From: Bacteroidota bacterium
GTDB taxonomy: Bacteria; Bacteroidota; Bacteroidia; B-17B0; Aurantibacillaceae
Length of the DNA stretch: 64,000 bases
Reading direction: 5' to 3'
NCBI GenBank assembly: GCA_029237825.1
Contig: JAQZBQ010000001.1
Coordinates: forward strand, 62,001 to 126,000
A program made the translations under genes and the position numbers. This document shows, in pieces, positions 17,237-26,654 of this stretch. The notes under the pieces were generated by a model, which worked only from the letters and a program-made list of their open reading frames with translations, made no database searches and was not told where the DNA came from. Position 1 is the stretch's first letter, and every line of letters starts with the position of its first letter.

Positions 17237-19338
17237 TAATCTATCCCCAGATTAAAGAATACAAAACTCCACAAATCTGCAAATTCAGCGATTTGTTTTT
17301 CAGTAGGTTTGCCTGACCCGTGGCCCGCATTTACATCTATACGAATGAGGGCAGGATTTTTTCCGGTAATATTCTTTTGCAGGGTCGCTGCGAATTTAAA
17401 CGAGTGCGCCGGCACCACCCGATCGTCATGATCACCGGTTAAAATAAGCGTAGCAGGATAATCAGCCTTTTTTACATTATGCAAAGGGGAATACTTCATC
17501 AGGCATTCGAACTCTTCTTTATTTTCGCTGCAACCATAGTCAACCGTCCAAGCCCTTCCAATCGTAAACAAATGAAATCGCAACATATCCAAAACTCCAA
17601 CTGTAGGTATCGCCACCCTGGCAATGTCAGGTCGTTGGGTCATCACAGCACCAATCAGCAATCCGCCATTACTTCGCCCGTGGATGGCTAGTTTTTGATG
17701 GGAAGTGTATTTGTTCTCCACTAAAAAGTTACATGCAGCGATAAAATCATCAAATACATTTTGCTTATTACACTTCATTCCGCTTAAATGCCAGACTTCA
17801 CCATACTCGCCTCCGCCGCGCAGATTTGGCATACAATAAATACCACCTGATTCTAAGAACACAGCACGGTCAATCCTGAATTCGGGTGTATACGACACAT
17901 TAAACCCTCCATAACCAAATACAAAACAGGGATTGTTCCCATTCAACTCAATCCCTTTTTTGGAGGTAATAAACATAGAAATTTTCGTGCCATCCTTACT
18001 GGTATACATCACTTGTTTGGTTTCATAATCATTTGAACGGAAGGATGAATTAGGTTTAAAAATTCTTCGGGTCGCTGCGGCACGTAAATCGTAATAGAAA
18101 AACTCTTCGGGGCTTGTAAATGAAACCGTTGAATATAAAGCAAAATTATCTTCCCTTGATGAGTGCAAGGCGTTCACCTTACAGATACCATTCAGCTTTA
18201 TTTCACTTTCACGCTTTCCCGCAACAGTATGTACGTATAATTTAGAAGTTACATTTACCAGATAATTGGAAATAATCTTATTTCCACAAAAAGCAGCACC
18301 TTCAAGCAAGTGTTCAGATTCTGCCAAAACATCTTCCCAGTCAGCAGCTTTCGGTCTGCTCAGATTAATTTTAACTAACTTATATTTAGGCGCACGATAG
18401 TTAGTGTAAACATAAAATTGGTTTCCGATGTTTTCTATCACACTGTATTCATTATCAAATCCTGTAACTACGGGAACAAATGTGCCGGATGGATTCGAGA
18501 GATCTTTGATTATCATGCTTTGTCCACTGGTTGTCTCGCTACCATAAATAATTAGGTAATTTTCATCATGTGTTACCTGTGCAGAGAAATTTCTTTGTGG
18601 GTGGGCCTTATCTTCAAATACCAAAACATCATCACTTTGCTGGGTCCCAAGTACATGGTAAAAAACTTTGTGAAATTCATTTTTTTGGGTAAATGTTTTA
18701 TCGCCTTTGGGAGCCTCATATGCACTGTAATAAAATCCGTTGTTCTTCCAGGCAATGTCTGAGAATTTCACCCATTTTATTACGTCAGTTAAATCCTTTT
18801 TGGTTTCAATATTTCTCACGTGCAACTCAACCCAATCACTGCCGGCCATGGAGATACCATAAGCCAGGTATTTGCCATCTTTGCTAACACTCATACCCGT
18901 TAAGGAAATTGTTCCATCAGCTGCAAGAATATTAGGATCCAACAGAACTTCCGGGTCATCCATTAATGAAGCCTGAACATATAAAACTGATTGATTTTGA
19001 AGTCCGTTATTTCGCAATGAAAAAAAACGATTGCCTTTTTTGAAAAGAGTGCTCATTTTATCGTAATTCCACAAAGTTTCTAAGCGCTTTTGTATTTTGT
19101 CCCGAAATGGGATCGTGTTCAAAAAGGACTCAGTTACCTTATTCTGGTCCTGAACCCATGCTTTGGTTTCCGCTGAGTTATCGTCTTCAAGCCAACGGTA
19201 TGGGTCCGCTACTTTTACACCATGATAATCATCGGTTTGGCTAATTTCTTTCGTTTTTGGATAGACAAGCTGACTAAACATATTTAAACATAAATTTGTG
19301 AACAGAAGACTTAATAATACTACTTTTCCAGGTTTCAT
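17233..19338 (-). CDS. Prolyl oligopeptidase family serine peptidase (S9A)
   Basis: 701 residues with a signal peptide ending NMFSQ, so exported to the periplasm. The N-terminal YPKTKEISQTDDYHGVKVADPYRWLED block starts the S9A beta-propeller, which runs to about 430. The C-terminal alpha/beta-hydrolase domain has the nucleophile motif GRSNGGLLIG, the Asp in LTGDHDDRVVP and the His in NAGHGSGKP. The length is that of the family. It cleaves short proline-containing peptides. It is monocistronic as far as can be seen. Confidence 0.92.
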   Translation of the reverse strand: MKPGKVVLLSLLFTNLCLNMFSQLVYPKTKEISQTDDYHGVKVADPYRWLEDDNSAETKAWVQDQNKVTESFLNTIPFRDKIQKRLETLWNYDKMSTLFKKGNRFFSLRNNGLQNQSVLYVQASLMDDPEVLLDPNILAADGTISLTGMSVSKDGKYLAYGISMAGSDWVELHVRNIETKKDLTDVIKWVKFSDIAWKNNGFYYSAYEAPKGDKTFTQKNEFHKVFYHVLGTQQSDDVLVFEDKAHPQRNFSAQVTHDENYLIIYGSETTSGQSMIIKDLSNPSGTFVPVVTGFDNEYSVIENIGNQFYVYTNYRAPKYKLVKINLSRPKAADWEDVLAESEHLLEGAAFCGNKIISNYLVNVTSKLYVHTVAGKRESEIKLNGICKVNALHSSREDNFALYSTVSFTSPEEFFYYDLRAAATRRIFKPNSSFRSNDYETKQVMYTSKDGTKISMFITSKKGIELNGNNPCFVFGYGGFNVSYTPEFRIDRAVFLESGGIYCMPNLRGGGEYGEVWHLSGMKCNKQNVFDDFIAACNFLVENKYTSHQKLAIHGRSNGGLLIGAVMTQRPDIARVAIPTVGVLDMLRFHLFTIGRAWTVDYGCSENKEEFECLMKYSPLHNVKKADYPATLILTGDHDDRVVPAHSFKFAATLQKNITGKNPALIRIDVNAGHGSGKPTEKQIAEFADLWSFVFFNLGIDY

Positions 19339-19432
19339 TTTTATTAATTTTGTTAGACGTGAACAACGCTCCTAACAAATATACCAAAGAACGAGGAATG
19401 AAGCTCTTTTGTCCGTCAGTAAAAAGAAATTA

Positions 19433-20353
19433 ATGCGCTACTATTACATCTCTCTTTTTTTAATATTTACCCTGAGCTTTTGGTCGCAAAAAACAATGTC
19501 GCCAGAAGAATACATTGCTGCTTATAAAGACGACGCGATAAAGGAAATGCACTTGCACAAAGTGCCGGCATGCATCACGCTTGCCCAGGGTATGTTGGAA
19601 AGTGGCAATGGCAACAGCTTGTTATGCAGGAATGCAAATAATCATTTTGGGATAAAATGCCATAAGGAATGGGGCGGCGATACTTATATTATGGACGACG
19701 ATTCTGCGGGGGAATGCTTTCGTAAATACGACAATGTTTTAGATTCCTATAGTGACCACAGTATGTTTTTGTATTCGCGGTCGCGTTACAAATCCTTATT
19801 CGATCTCTCTCCGGGTGACTACAAAGGCTGGTGCTATGGGCTAAAGGCGGCAGGTTATGCAACTGATCCTAAATATGCTGAGCGCCTGATAGCACTCATC
19901 GAACGGTATAAATTGCAGGATTTAAATGTAATTGAAAATACACCGAAGCAACAATTGAAGCTTCAGGAATCGTTGAAGTCGGATTTAACGATACGCGAGG
20001 TATATCGATTTAATCATATCCGTTTTATAATCGCACGCGACAACGATTCGTTTTATAAAATCGCACATGACTTCAACCTTGAATTGGATGATATTTTGGA
20101 ATACAACGACCTGACAAGGAAAGATAAATTATATTACGGACAAAAAATATACATTGAAAAGAAAAGACGTCGTGCGTTGGAGCCTTACCATGTTGTTCAA
20201 AAAAACGAAACATTGAAATCGATTTCGCAGTTACATGGCATACGGTTAAGTTCACTTTGTAAGAAAAACCGTCTGAAGCCCACCGATACATTAAAAGTTG
20301 GTGATGTTTTGTTCCTGCGCCAGAAGAAAAACCTACCGGCAAATAGCCAGTAA
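19433..20353 (+). CDS. Glucosaminidase (peptidoglycan hydrolase) with LysM repeats
   Basis: 306 residues from the ATG at 19433; the longer frame begins at a TTG. A hydrophobic N-terminal segment (MRYYYISLFLIFTLSFWSQ) acts as signal peptide or anchor. The glucosaminidase/FlgJ-type domain (about 22-165) has the catalytic glutamate E56 in QGMLESGNGNS and the family blocks NNHFGIKCH and SYSDHS. Two LysM-type modules follow (about 195-245 and 255-300, VQKNETLKSISQLHGI). It should cut glycan strands in the periplasm during wall growth or division. Its stop is 8 bases from the stop of the convergent methyltransferase gene. Confidence 0.9.
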   Translation: MRYYYISLFLIFTLSFWSQKTMSPEEYIAAYKDDAIKEMHLHKVPACITLAQGMLESGNGNSLLCRNANNHFGIKCHKEWGGDTYIMDDDSAGECFRKYDNVLDSYSDHSMFLYSRSRYKSLFDLSPGDYKGWCYGLKAAGYATDPKYAERLIALIERYKLQDLNVIENTPKQQLKLQESLKSDLTIREVYRFNHIRFIIARDNDSFYKIAHDFNLELDDILEYNDLTRKDKLYYGQKIYIEKKRRRALEPYHVVQKNETLKSISQLHGIRLSSLCKKNRLKPTDTLKVGDVLFLRQKKNLPANSQ

Positions 20354-20361
20354 ATATTCAC

Positions 20362-21075
20362 TTAAGTACTATAAATCCCAAAAACGGTAGGCTTTTTTAT
20401 AAAATCCGGCTCCCCTGTTTTTTTCCACGCAGCTATTGTTTTAACAGTAATGCTTTCTTCCGGAAGTGTAATGTGCGTGGCAACCAGAAGTTGCGTGCCG
20501 GGCTGAAGTGTTTTGATCAAATCATTGAATACACTGCTGTTCCGATACGGAGTCTCAATAAAAAACTGGGCTTGCTTGAGTTTCACACACAACGTTTCAA
20601 GTTCTTTAATTCGTTTACAACGCTCGTTACTATTAATTGGAAGGTAGCCGGTAAAAGCAAAATTTTGACCATTAAAACCGCTGGCCATAATGGAAAGAAC
20701 AATGGAACTGGGTCCCACAAGCGGAACTACTTTAATTCCTTTTTGATGAGCGCGCTTGATAATGGATGCGCCAGGGTCTGCAATTCCAGGGCATCCTGCG
20801 TCACTCATTAAACCCATATCCTGTCCGGTAACTAACGGATATAAAAATGAATTTAATTCTTCCTCTTTAGCGTGTTGGTTAATTAGCGAAATCTCAGCTT
20901 TACTGATATCGGGTATGCCACATTGCTTTAAAAATGCCCTTGCATCTTTCGCGTTTTCAGCAATAAAGTGCGTGAGCGTTTTTATCAAATCCACGTTACG
21001 TTTTGGAAGAACATCCTCCAAATTACATTCTCCCAAACCAACCGGTAATAAATAGAGCGTGCCCAAAGATTTCAT
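20362..21075 (-). CDS. RsmI-like SAM-dependent methyltransferase (tetrapyrrole methylase fold)
   Basis: 237 residues. GTLYLLPVGLG, the LMSDAGCPGIADPG glycine motif, VVPLVGPSSI and FTGYLP are typical of the RsmI family, whose main member 2'-O-methylates C1402 of 16S rRNA. The protein is shorter than classical RsmI (about 280) and belongs to the short Bacteroidota relative, so the rRNA target is not certain. It starts 5 bases after the recQ stop and is co-transcribed with it. Confidence 0.82.
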   Translation of the reverse strand: MKSLGTLYLLPVGLGECNLEDVLPKRNVDLIKTLTHFIAENAKDARAFLKQCGIPDISKAEISLINQHAKEEELNSFLYPLVTGQDMGLMSDAGCPGIADPGASIIKRAHQKGIKVVPLVGPSSIVLSIMASGFNGQNFAFTGYLPINSNERCKRIKELETLCVKLKQAQFFIETPYRNSSVFNDLIKTLQPGTQLLVATHITLPEESITVKTIAAWKKTGEPDFIKKPTVFGIYST

Positions 21076-21080
21076 GTTTT

Positions 21081-23000
21081 TTATGTTAAAGAAAGGTTCT
21101 TCTTTTCATCAGATTTAATCAGATCGTTATCGATCATCTGGTTAATTACCTGATGCAAACGTTTTGAATTTATATTTTGGAATTTTGCAACCAGGCTTTT
21201 CAGGCTTAAAGCCTGACCAGTCAGTTCAATTCTGATCAGCTCCATCAGGCCTTCATCCGTTTCCATATAATGCTTATACTTTTCAATACACACATCGCAA
21301 TACTGGCAATCTTTAAAATCTGTTTCATTGAAATAAGAAAGCAAAATCCGGCTGCGGCAAATATTTTTTTCTTCCACGTAACTCACTACACTATTGATCC
21401 TGGCAAGAGCCTTTTCTTTTAATATGGGGTAGTGAAGCAATTTTATGGATTCAAATTTTAAATTGATCCGGTTTTGAAGGAAGACAAGCTTTGGAAGATC
21501 TGTTTGCGGGATAAAAGAAATAACACCCTGCTTGTGTAAAATTTCTAATTGGTTTTTAAGTTCGTGTTCTGATATTTTGGCTCTGTAAGCCACATCCTTC
21601 TCTTTAATAAAGGCGTACTGCTCGTATAATCCACCATAGCTTCTTAACAACACTTTCAATAGAGGTTCATATTTTGGAAATTTTATCTGGAAATTATACA
21701 GATCATCTTTTCCCATAACGATCATCACTTTGCTTGGCTCATAGCCACTGTCCAAAAACGAAAAATAACCTTCTTTCTCAAGGCACTTAATTGAGTTATA
21801 GAGCGTGATTGGCTTAATATTATAACTACGCGTTACTTCATTGATATCGAAATTTACAGATAATCCCTCTCCGCTTTCGATTGGAATTTGATAAAAATTG
21901 AAGATGGCCTGGTATGATAGTTTGATTTGGTCAATGGATGGGGTTTTTTCTTCAAACTGATCCTGGAGGGAAGCGATATCGTAATTATTGCAAAGCATAA
22001 TAGCATAGGCCGGTTTCTCATCGCGACCTGCGCGGCCAGCTTCCTGGAAATAAGCTTCAAGACTTTCGGGCAAATCGAGATGAACTACAAAACGAACATT
22101 CGGTTTATCAATACCCATTCCAAACGCATTGGTTGCCACAATCACCTGACTTTTGTTATCGATCCAATTTTGCTGAATGATTGCGCGTTCATGAGCTTTG
22201 ATACCTGCGTGGTAAAATGATGAGGAGATTTTATTCTGTTCCAGCCATTTACTTATTTCTTCCGTCTTCTTCCGGTTACGCACATATACAATTCCTGTTC
22301 CGCAGATGTTATGTATTATTTTGAGAAGTCGTTCAAATTTATTTTCTTCAATCTGAACCACATAACGAATATTTTTTCTTTCGAATGACTGGCGGAAAAC
22401 GCCCTGGTTTTTAAATAGCAATTTGTCCTGAATATCCTGAACAACTTCTTTAGTTGCACTTGCCGTTACAGCGATTATGTTAACGGAAGGAAAATATTCC
22501 CTGAGTTCAGCAATTTTCAGGTAACTAGGCCGAAAGTCATATCCCCACTGTGAAATACAATGTGCTTCATCAATGGCTATTAAGCCAATCGGCAGATAGG
22601 ATAAGCGCTGGCGAAAGGTTTCATTTTCAATTCTTTCAGGAGAAACATATAAGAACTGAACATGTCCATACGCAGCATTATTCAAGGCAATATCAATTTC
22701 TTTCGCATTCATGGAAGACGTAATAGCAACCGCGCTGATGCCTTTTGTTTTAAGGTTGTTAACCTGATCGTTCATTAAGGCTATTAAGGGCGAAACAACC
22801 AAACAGGTTCCTCCAATTACCAAGCCAGGGATTTGAAAACAAATGGACTTTCCACCACCTGTTGGCAACAAGGCAAGGGTGTCTTGTCCTGAAAGTATTG
22901 ACTCAATTATTTCCTCCTGCAATGGACGAAATGATTCGTAACCCCAGTGCTTTTTTAAGTGAAAATAAATATCCTGCTTATTAAACAATATCTCAAACAA
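21081..23000 (-). CDS. recQ: RecQ-family ATP-dependent DNA helicase
   Basis: 639 residues. Motif 0 (WGYESFRPLQEEII), Walker A (LLPTGGGKS), the DEAH box (IDEAHCISQWGYDFRP), motif III (VTASAT), motif V (FGMGIDKPNVRFVVH) and motif VI (QEAGRAGRD) are all present, followed by the RecQ C-terminal zinc cluster (C then CQYCDVC near 540-565). It unwinds forked and recombination DNA. No ATG is available: the frame begins at TTG (23000) just after an in-frame stop, with another TTG at 22988, so the gene must use a non-ATG start. Followed closely by the RsmI-like gene. Confidence 0.93.
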   Translation of the reverse strand: MFEILFNKQDIYFHLKKHWGYESFRPLQEEIIESILSGQDTLALLPTGGGKSICFQIPGLVIGGTCLVVSPLIALMNDQVNNLKTKGISAVAITSSMNAKEIDIALNNAAYGHVQFLYVSPERIENETFRQRLSYLPIGLIAIDEAHCISQWGYDFRPSYLKIAELREYFPSVNIIAVTASATKEVVQDIQDKLLFKNQGVFRQSFERKNIRYVVQIEENKFERLLKIIHNICGTGIVYVRNRKKTEEISKWLEQNKISSSFYHAGIKAHERAIIQQNWIDNKSQVIVATNAFGMGIDKPNVRFVVHLDLPESLEAYFQEAGRAGRDEKPAYAIMLCNNYDIASLQDQFEEKTPSIDQIKLSYQAIFNFYQIPIESGEGLSVNFDINEVTRSYNIKPITLYNSIKCLEKEGYFSFLDSGYEPSKVMIVMGKDDLYNFQIKFPKYEPLLKVLLRSYGGLYEQYAFIKEKDVAYRAKISEHELKNQLEILHKQGVISFIPQTDLPKLVFLQNRINLKFESIKLLHYPILKEKALARINSVVSYVEEKNICRSRILLSYFNETDFKDCQYCDVCIEKYKHYMETDEGLMELIRIELTGQALSLKSLVAKFQNINSKRLHQVINQMIDNDLIKSDEKKNLSLT

Positions 23001-23099
23001 GGTTTAAAAACACGAATTTAGAGGAACTTTACCAAAAAACTAAAACAATCTTTGATTTTAAGATTGATTACCATTATCTTTAAAGTAATTAAACCATCA

Positions 23100-23753
23100 A
23101 TGTATGCGGCCATGCGTTTGCTCCTGCTCAATGTAGTCTCCATCTTATTTTTAAGTTCGTGTGTCCTTTTTCATCCCTCTGCCGAAAAACTTACAGAGCG
23201 CGCCCTTACAGAGCATTCACATTACGATGCCGTGATAGTGCCAGGGGTTCCGTTTCTTGAGCCTAAATGGGACCGCACCATGCAAATGCGTGTAATCTGG
23301 GCAACGCACCTTTATAAAAAAGGAGTAGCTAAAAAACTGATTATGAGTGGAAGCTCGGTGTATTCGCCATATGTTGAAGCTAAAATAATGAAGCTGTACG
23401 CGATTGAATGTGGTGTACCTGAAAACGATATTATAATTGAGGATAGAGCCCAACACAGCACAGAAAACATCTGGTATGGATATAAACTCGCGAAAGGATT
23501 AGGTTATGAAAAAATTGCCCTAAGCACCGATCCGTTTCAAACACGCATGACCTATAGATTTGGGAAGAAACGTTTAAAGGATTTGAAATTTTTACCGGTT
23601 ATATTTGATACGTTAAAAACACTTCAGCACGTTGACCCCGTCATCAAGTACCAGGATTTAAAAATTCCGGATTTTGTACCCATCACCCAAACACAAAACT
23701 TTTGGTACCGGTTTCGGGGAACTATGGGGAAGCACATTAATTATAAAGAATAG
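23100..23753 (+). CDS. DUF218/YdcF-type lipoprotein
   Basis: 217 residues from the ATG at 23100 (an ATG at 23112 is also possible; the longer frame begins at TTG). The signal ends in a lipobox (LFLSSC), so the protein should be lipidated. The body matches the DUF218/ElyC-YdcF family: YDAVIVPGVPFLEPKW, LIMSGSSVYSPYVEAKIM, EDRAQHSTENIWYG, and a ST-D-P-F-Q-T-R segment. ElyC and YdcF relatives act at the envelope, in polysaccharide or wall homeostasis; the enzymatic role is unsettled. Confidence 0.82.
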   Translation: MYAAMRLLLLNVVSILFLSSCVLFHPSAEKLTERALTEHSHYDAVIVPGVPFLEPKWDRTMQMRVIWATHLYKKGVAKKLIMSGSSVYSPYVEAKIMKLYAIECGVPENDIIIEDRAQHSTENIWYGYKLAKGLGYEKIALSTDPFQTRMTYRFGKKRLKDLKFLPVIFDTLKTLQHVDPVIKYQDLKIPDFVPITQTQNFWYRFRGTMGKHINYKE

Positions 23754-23774
23754 CTTTAAATACGACTGACAACT

Positions 23775-24782
23775 ATGCGATCGCTCTGTTTACTTTTTAC
23801 TATTTTACTCATTAGTTCACCAACTCTTTCGCAATCGGAAGATGGATTGGTTAAGTGGCTATCCCTTAAACAAGCTCAAGAACTCAATAAAACCCAACAG
23901 AAACCTTTTTTAATAGATATTTATACCGATTGGTGTGGATGGTGTAAACATATGATGAAAACAACTTACTCTAATCCAAACATAGCAGGTTACGTGAACC
24001 AATTTTTTTACCCGATTAAATTTAATGCAGAAACAAAAGATACGATTGAATATAATGGAAAGATTTATAAACCCACTTCACCACAACCCAAAACACCCCA
24101 CGAACTGGCAATCAAATTTTTAGGAAACAGTTTAAGTTATCCGTCTACCATCTTTGTATCCAATAATTTTGAATACAACCTGCTTTCCCAAGGTTTCTTA
24201 GATGAAAAAAAAATTGAACCCCTGTTGGTTTATACCGTTGAAAATGTTTATAAAAGTGCGCCCTACGAAGATTTTTCCAATCAATTCAATCGCACCTTTT
24301 ATGATACCGCTTTTTCAAAAGGATCATTAAAAACATACAACATAAAAGAAGTTGAAAAATTACTAAACAAAAAACCTCGCAAAATCCTGGTCAACATTTT
24401 TGCCGGTTTTTGTAATTCCTGTAAAGTTCAAAACGCCACAACCCTCAAAGATACGGCAGTTGCAAATTACATAAACAAGCATTTCTACCTGGTTAATTTT
24501 GACGCTGAAAGTAATGATACAATTACTTTTAAGGGCGAGAAATGTTATAAAACCTTGCTGAACGGATATCCGCTCCATACTTTTGCTCTCAGGGCAACAA
24601 ACAATCGTCTGCAATTTCCATCTGTGGCCGTTTTGGATGATAAGCAAAACACGCTGGATGCGTTGACGATGTTTTTAACCCCACAAACATTATTACCAAT
24701 CCTGAAATACTACGCAGAGGATAAATATAAAACCATGAACTGGCCTGATTACCTAAAGGCTTATAACGACGGCAAGAAATAG
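23775..24782 (+). CDS. Periplasmic protein with two thioredoxin-like domains
   Basis: 335 residues, signal peptide ending TLSQ. Two related thioredoxin/DUF255-like halves: the first has WCGWC at C54/C57, the second FCNSC at C213/C216. Each is followed by the same N-A-E-(T/S)-(K/N)-D-T-I block and a P-S-T/P-S-V-A strand, showing internal duplication. The first CGWC resembles active thioredoxin-type oxidoreductases; the second pair lacks the usual Trp and may be a weaker redox site. It starts 21 bases after the DUF218 gene and is likely in the same transcript. Confidence 0.8.
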   Translation: MRSLCLLFTILLISSPTLSQSEDGLVKWLSLKQAQELNKTQQKPFLIDIYTDWCGWCKHMMKTTYSNPNIAGYVNQFFYPIKFNAETKDTIEYNGKIYKPTSPQPKTPHELAIKFLGNSLSYPSTIFVSNNFEYNLLSQGFLDEKKIEPLLVYTVENVYKSAPYEDFSNQFNRTFYDTAFSKGSLKTYNIKEVEKLLNKKPRKILVNIFAGFCNSCKVQNATTLKDTAVANYINKHFYLVNFDAESNDTITFKGEKCYKTLLNGYPLHTFALRATNNRLQFPSVAVLDDKQNTLDALTMFLTPQTLLPILKYYAEDKYKTMNWPDYLKAYNDGKK

Positions 24783-24793
24783 CGAACAACAAG

Positions 24794-25483
24794 TTAAAAT
24801 TCGAATTTATAGCCTATCCCTTTGATGGTTTTGATGTATTCGTCACCTAATTTTTCCCTTAACTTTCGAATGTGGACATCAATGGTGCGATCACCCACTA
24901 CTACTTCATCTCCCCACACCTGTTCCAGGATGAATTCACGTGTAAATACTTTGCCGGGCTTACTTGTTAAAAGGGATAACAATTTAAACTCCTTTTTTGG
25001 AAAAGAAATTTCGATACCATTCTTATAAACGCAATATTTTTCTGCGTCAATTTTTATCCCACCTAAATCCAATTGATTCAATTTTTGCTGATCGGGGATG
25101 TACCTTCTTAGCAAAGCTTTTACACGACTAATGAAAACTCTTGGCTTGATGGGTTTTGTAATATAATCATCTGCTCCAACTTCAAACCCTGCAATCTGAG
25201 AATAATCCTCATTCCGCGCACTCAAAAAAGCAATCATCACATCCTTTAAACTGTCTATCTCTCGAATTTCACGGCAGGTGTCTATCCCATCCATTTCCGG
25301 CATCATTACATCCAGAACTATTAAATGAGGCACTTCCTTTTTCGCAATTGAGATGGCATCACGACCGTTTAATGCGGTGAAAACCTGAAAGCCTTCTTTC
25401 TTTAAATTATAACTTAAAAAGTCAAGGATATCCTGCTCATCATCAACCAACAAAACCTTATATAAACTGCTATTTGTATTCAT
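24794..25483 (-). CDS. PhoB/OmpR-type response regulator, canonical receiver
   Basis: 229 residues. The receiver has all catalytic residues: acidic pair D14-D15, phospho-acceptor D58 (VLDVMMPEMDG), S88 and K110 (ITKPIKP). The C-terminal winged helix has FPKKEFKLLSLL, VWGDEVVVGDRTIDVHIRKLREKLG and IKGIGYKFEF. It resembles the PhoB type common in Bacteroidota. No sensor kinase lies beside it here. Direct repeats TTAAG at 25530 and 25541, 11 bases apart, lie about 50 bases upstream and could be its own binding site. Its paralogue at 32991 has lost the receiver chemistry. Confidence 0.92.
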   Translation of the reverse strand: MNTNSSLYKVLLVDDEQDILDFLSYNLKKEGFQVFTALNGRDAISIAKKEVPHLIVLDVMMPEMDGIDTCREIREIDSLKDVMIAFLSARNEDYSQIAGFEVGADDYITKPIKPRVFISRVKALLRRYIPDQQKLNQLDLGGIKIDAEKYCVYKNGIEISFPKKEFKLLSLLTSKPGKVFTREFILEQVWGDEVVVGDRTIDVHIRKLREKLGDEYIKTIKGIGYKFEF

Positions 25484-25528
25484 AAAATCTTTATTGTTGC
25501 AAAGTTACTTCTTACAGTTCAGATTAAA

Positions 25529-25550
25529 GTTAAGCAAATATTAAGAAAAA
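25529..25550. promoter_or_regulatory. Candidate response-regulator box (two 11-base direct repeats)
   Basis: GTTAAGCAAAT and ATTAAGAAAAA stand head to tail and match at 8 of 11 positions, with TTAAG repeated exactly 11 bases apart. OmpR/PhoB-family regulators bind such tandem 11-base half-sites. The position suits autoregulation of the 25483 gene or control of the divergent 25721 gene. The region is AT-rich, so chance is possible. Confidence 0.35.
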
Positions 25551-25720
25551 GTTCATTTTCGAATATATCCATAATGTAATGGTAAATCAATAAGTAAACG
25601 AGCAATGGAAATGAACAAAATATAAGAAGAACACCCCCCGGGTATCATAAATTTGCAAGGAGATTTAATAATTACTATACATACCCTTTATTAGATTCGT
25701 TTTGTTAAAAAAGCAAAGCT

Positions 25721-26125
25721 ATGGCAACAACAATCAAACAACTCATAGACAAAAACAAACAGGCGTTTGATAATCGCTATTTTATTGAATCCCTGCACTT
25801 ATCATACGTTCTTTTAAATAAAGCGTCAAGACAAATAATTAAAGACGATCTTAAACCACTGAACCTTGAAAATAGAATAAAATTACCGGCTTTAATTGGC
25901 CATATCAAAAAAGAATATTTAAACAACCCAACTATTAAACCTAAATTTCCTAAAAAAGTAGTGAAAGACATCGAGCTGTTCATTGACCTTTACAAATCAA
26001 TTAATAAAGAAATAAAATACCAGTATCCTGAAAAGAAAATTACAGATACTGCCCAGCTTGGTATCAATTGCCTGGTTATCCTAAATACGAGTTTACTAAA
26101 AATAAAAAACAACAAGGCCGTGTAA
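25721..26125 (+). CDS. Unrecognised small all-helical protein
   Basis: 134 residues, no signal peptide or membrane segment, predicted to be mostly helical and Lys/Ile/Asn-rich. The N-terminal half (NRYFIESLHLSYVLLNKASRQ) looks superficially like a HEPN-type helical bundle but lacks a clear R-x4-6-H motif. It is divergent from the canonical response regulator, with 237 bases between them, and could be under its control. I do not recognise a family. Confidence 0.6.
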   Translation: MATTIKQLIDKNKQAFDNRYFIESLHLSYVLLNKASRQIIKDDLKPLNLENRIKLPALIGHIKKEYLNNPTIKPKFPKKVVKDIELFIDLYKSINKEIKYQYPEKKITDTAQLGINCLVILNTSLLKIKNNKAV

Positions 26126-26186
26126 CATAACAATCCAGTAACATTGCCATCAACTTAAATTAAACTGTCTGTATTTAATTTGTAGT

Positions 26187-26534
26187 ATGAAAAAAGAGAT
26201 CGTACTAACAATTATTCTAAGTGTGTTTGTTTATATTCTTGGTATTGCGGGGGAGCTCCCGAAGCCGGCCAAAACAAAATCAATCATTTTAAGCGGTAAA
26301 ATTATTGATAGAGAAAATAATGAATATTTAGCAGGAGTTAAAATTGTTTGCGCCAATTGCAATAAAACAGGCTATTCGGATTTGGATGGGAATTTTCTTA
26401 TTTATCTTGAAACAACAAAAGATGAAAATTTAATATTGGAGTTCTCGCAGGTTGGTTACTATTCAAAAACCCTTAGGTTACAGGAAATGCAAGCTAATTC
26501 CGGAAATTTATCTATTGATTTAGCTTCAGAATAA
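26187..26534 (+). CDS. Small exported carboxypeptidase-regulatory-like (Ig-fold) protein
   Basis: 115 residues with a signal-like hydrophobic N-terminus (IVLTIILSVFVYILGIAG). The rest is one carboxypeptidase-D regulatory-like domain: LSGKIIDRENNEYLAGVKI, a GYSDLDGNFLIYL turn and a FSQVGYYSKTLRL strand. This domain normally forms the N-terminus of TonB receptors; here it stands alone, with a C-x-x-C pair (CANC). Role unknown; perhaps an envelope adaptor for the nearby receptor. Confidence 0.72.
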   Translation: MKKEIVLTIILSVFVYILGIAGELPKPAKTKSIILSGKIIDRENNEYLAGVKIVCANCNKTGYSDLDGNFLIYLETTKDENLILEFSQVGYYSKTLRLQEMQANSGNLSIDLASE

Positions 26535-26556
26535 ATCAATTGAATGTAAAGTTATT

Positions 26557-26578
26557 GTTAAGATTTCGTTAGGATTGT
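26557..26578. promoter_or_regulatory. Candidate response-regulator box upstream of the MORN-variant gene
   Basis: GTTAAGATTTC and GTTAGGATTGT are tandem 11-mers matching at 8 of 11 positions, about 77 bases before the start at 26655. They share the TTAAG core and 11-base period with the sites at 25529, 28049 and 31135. Confidence 0.35.
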
Positions 26579-26654
26579 AACAATAAACTGTCTTTTCGGT
26601 ATAATTGTATAAGAAACCAACCGGTTTATATTCTAACAATTAAATCCCGTCATC

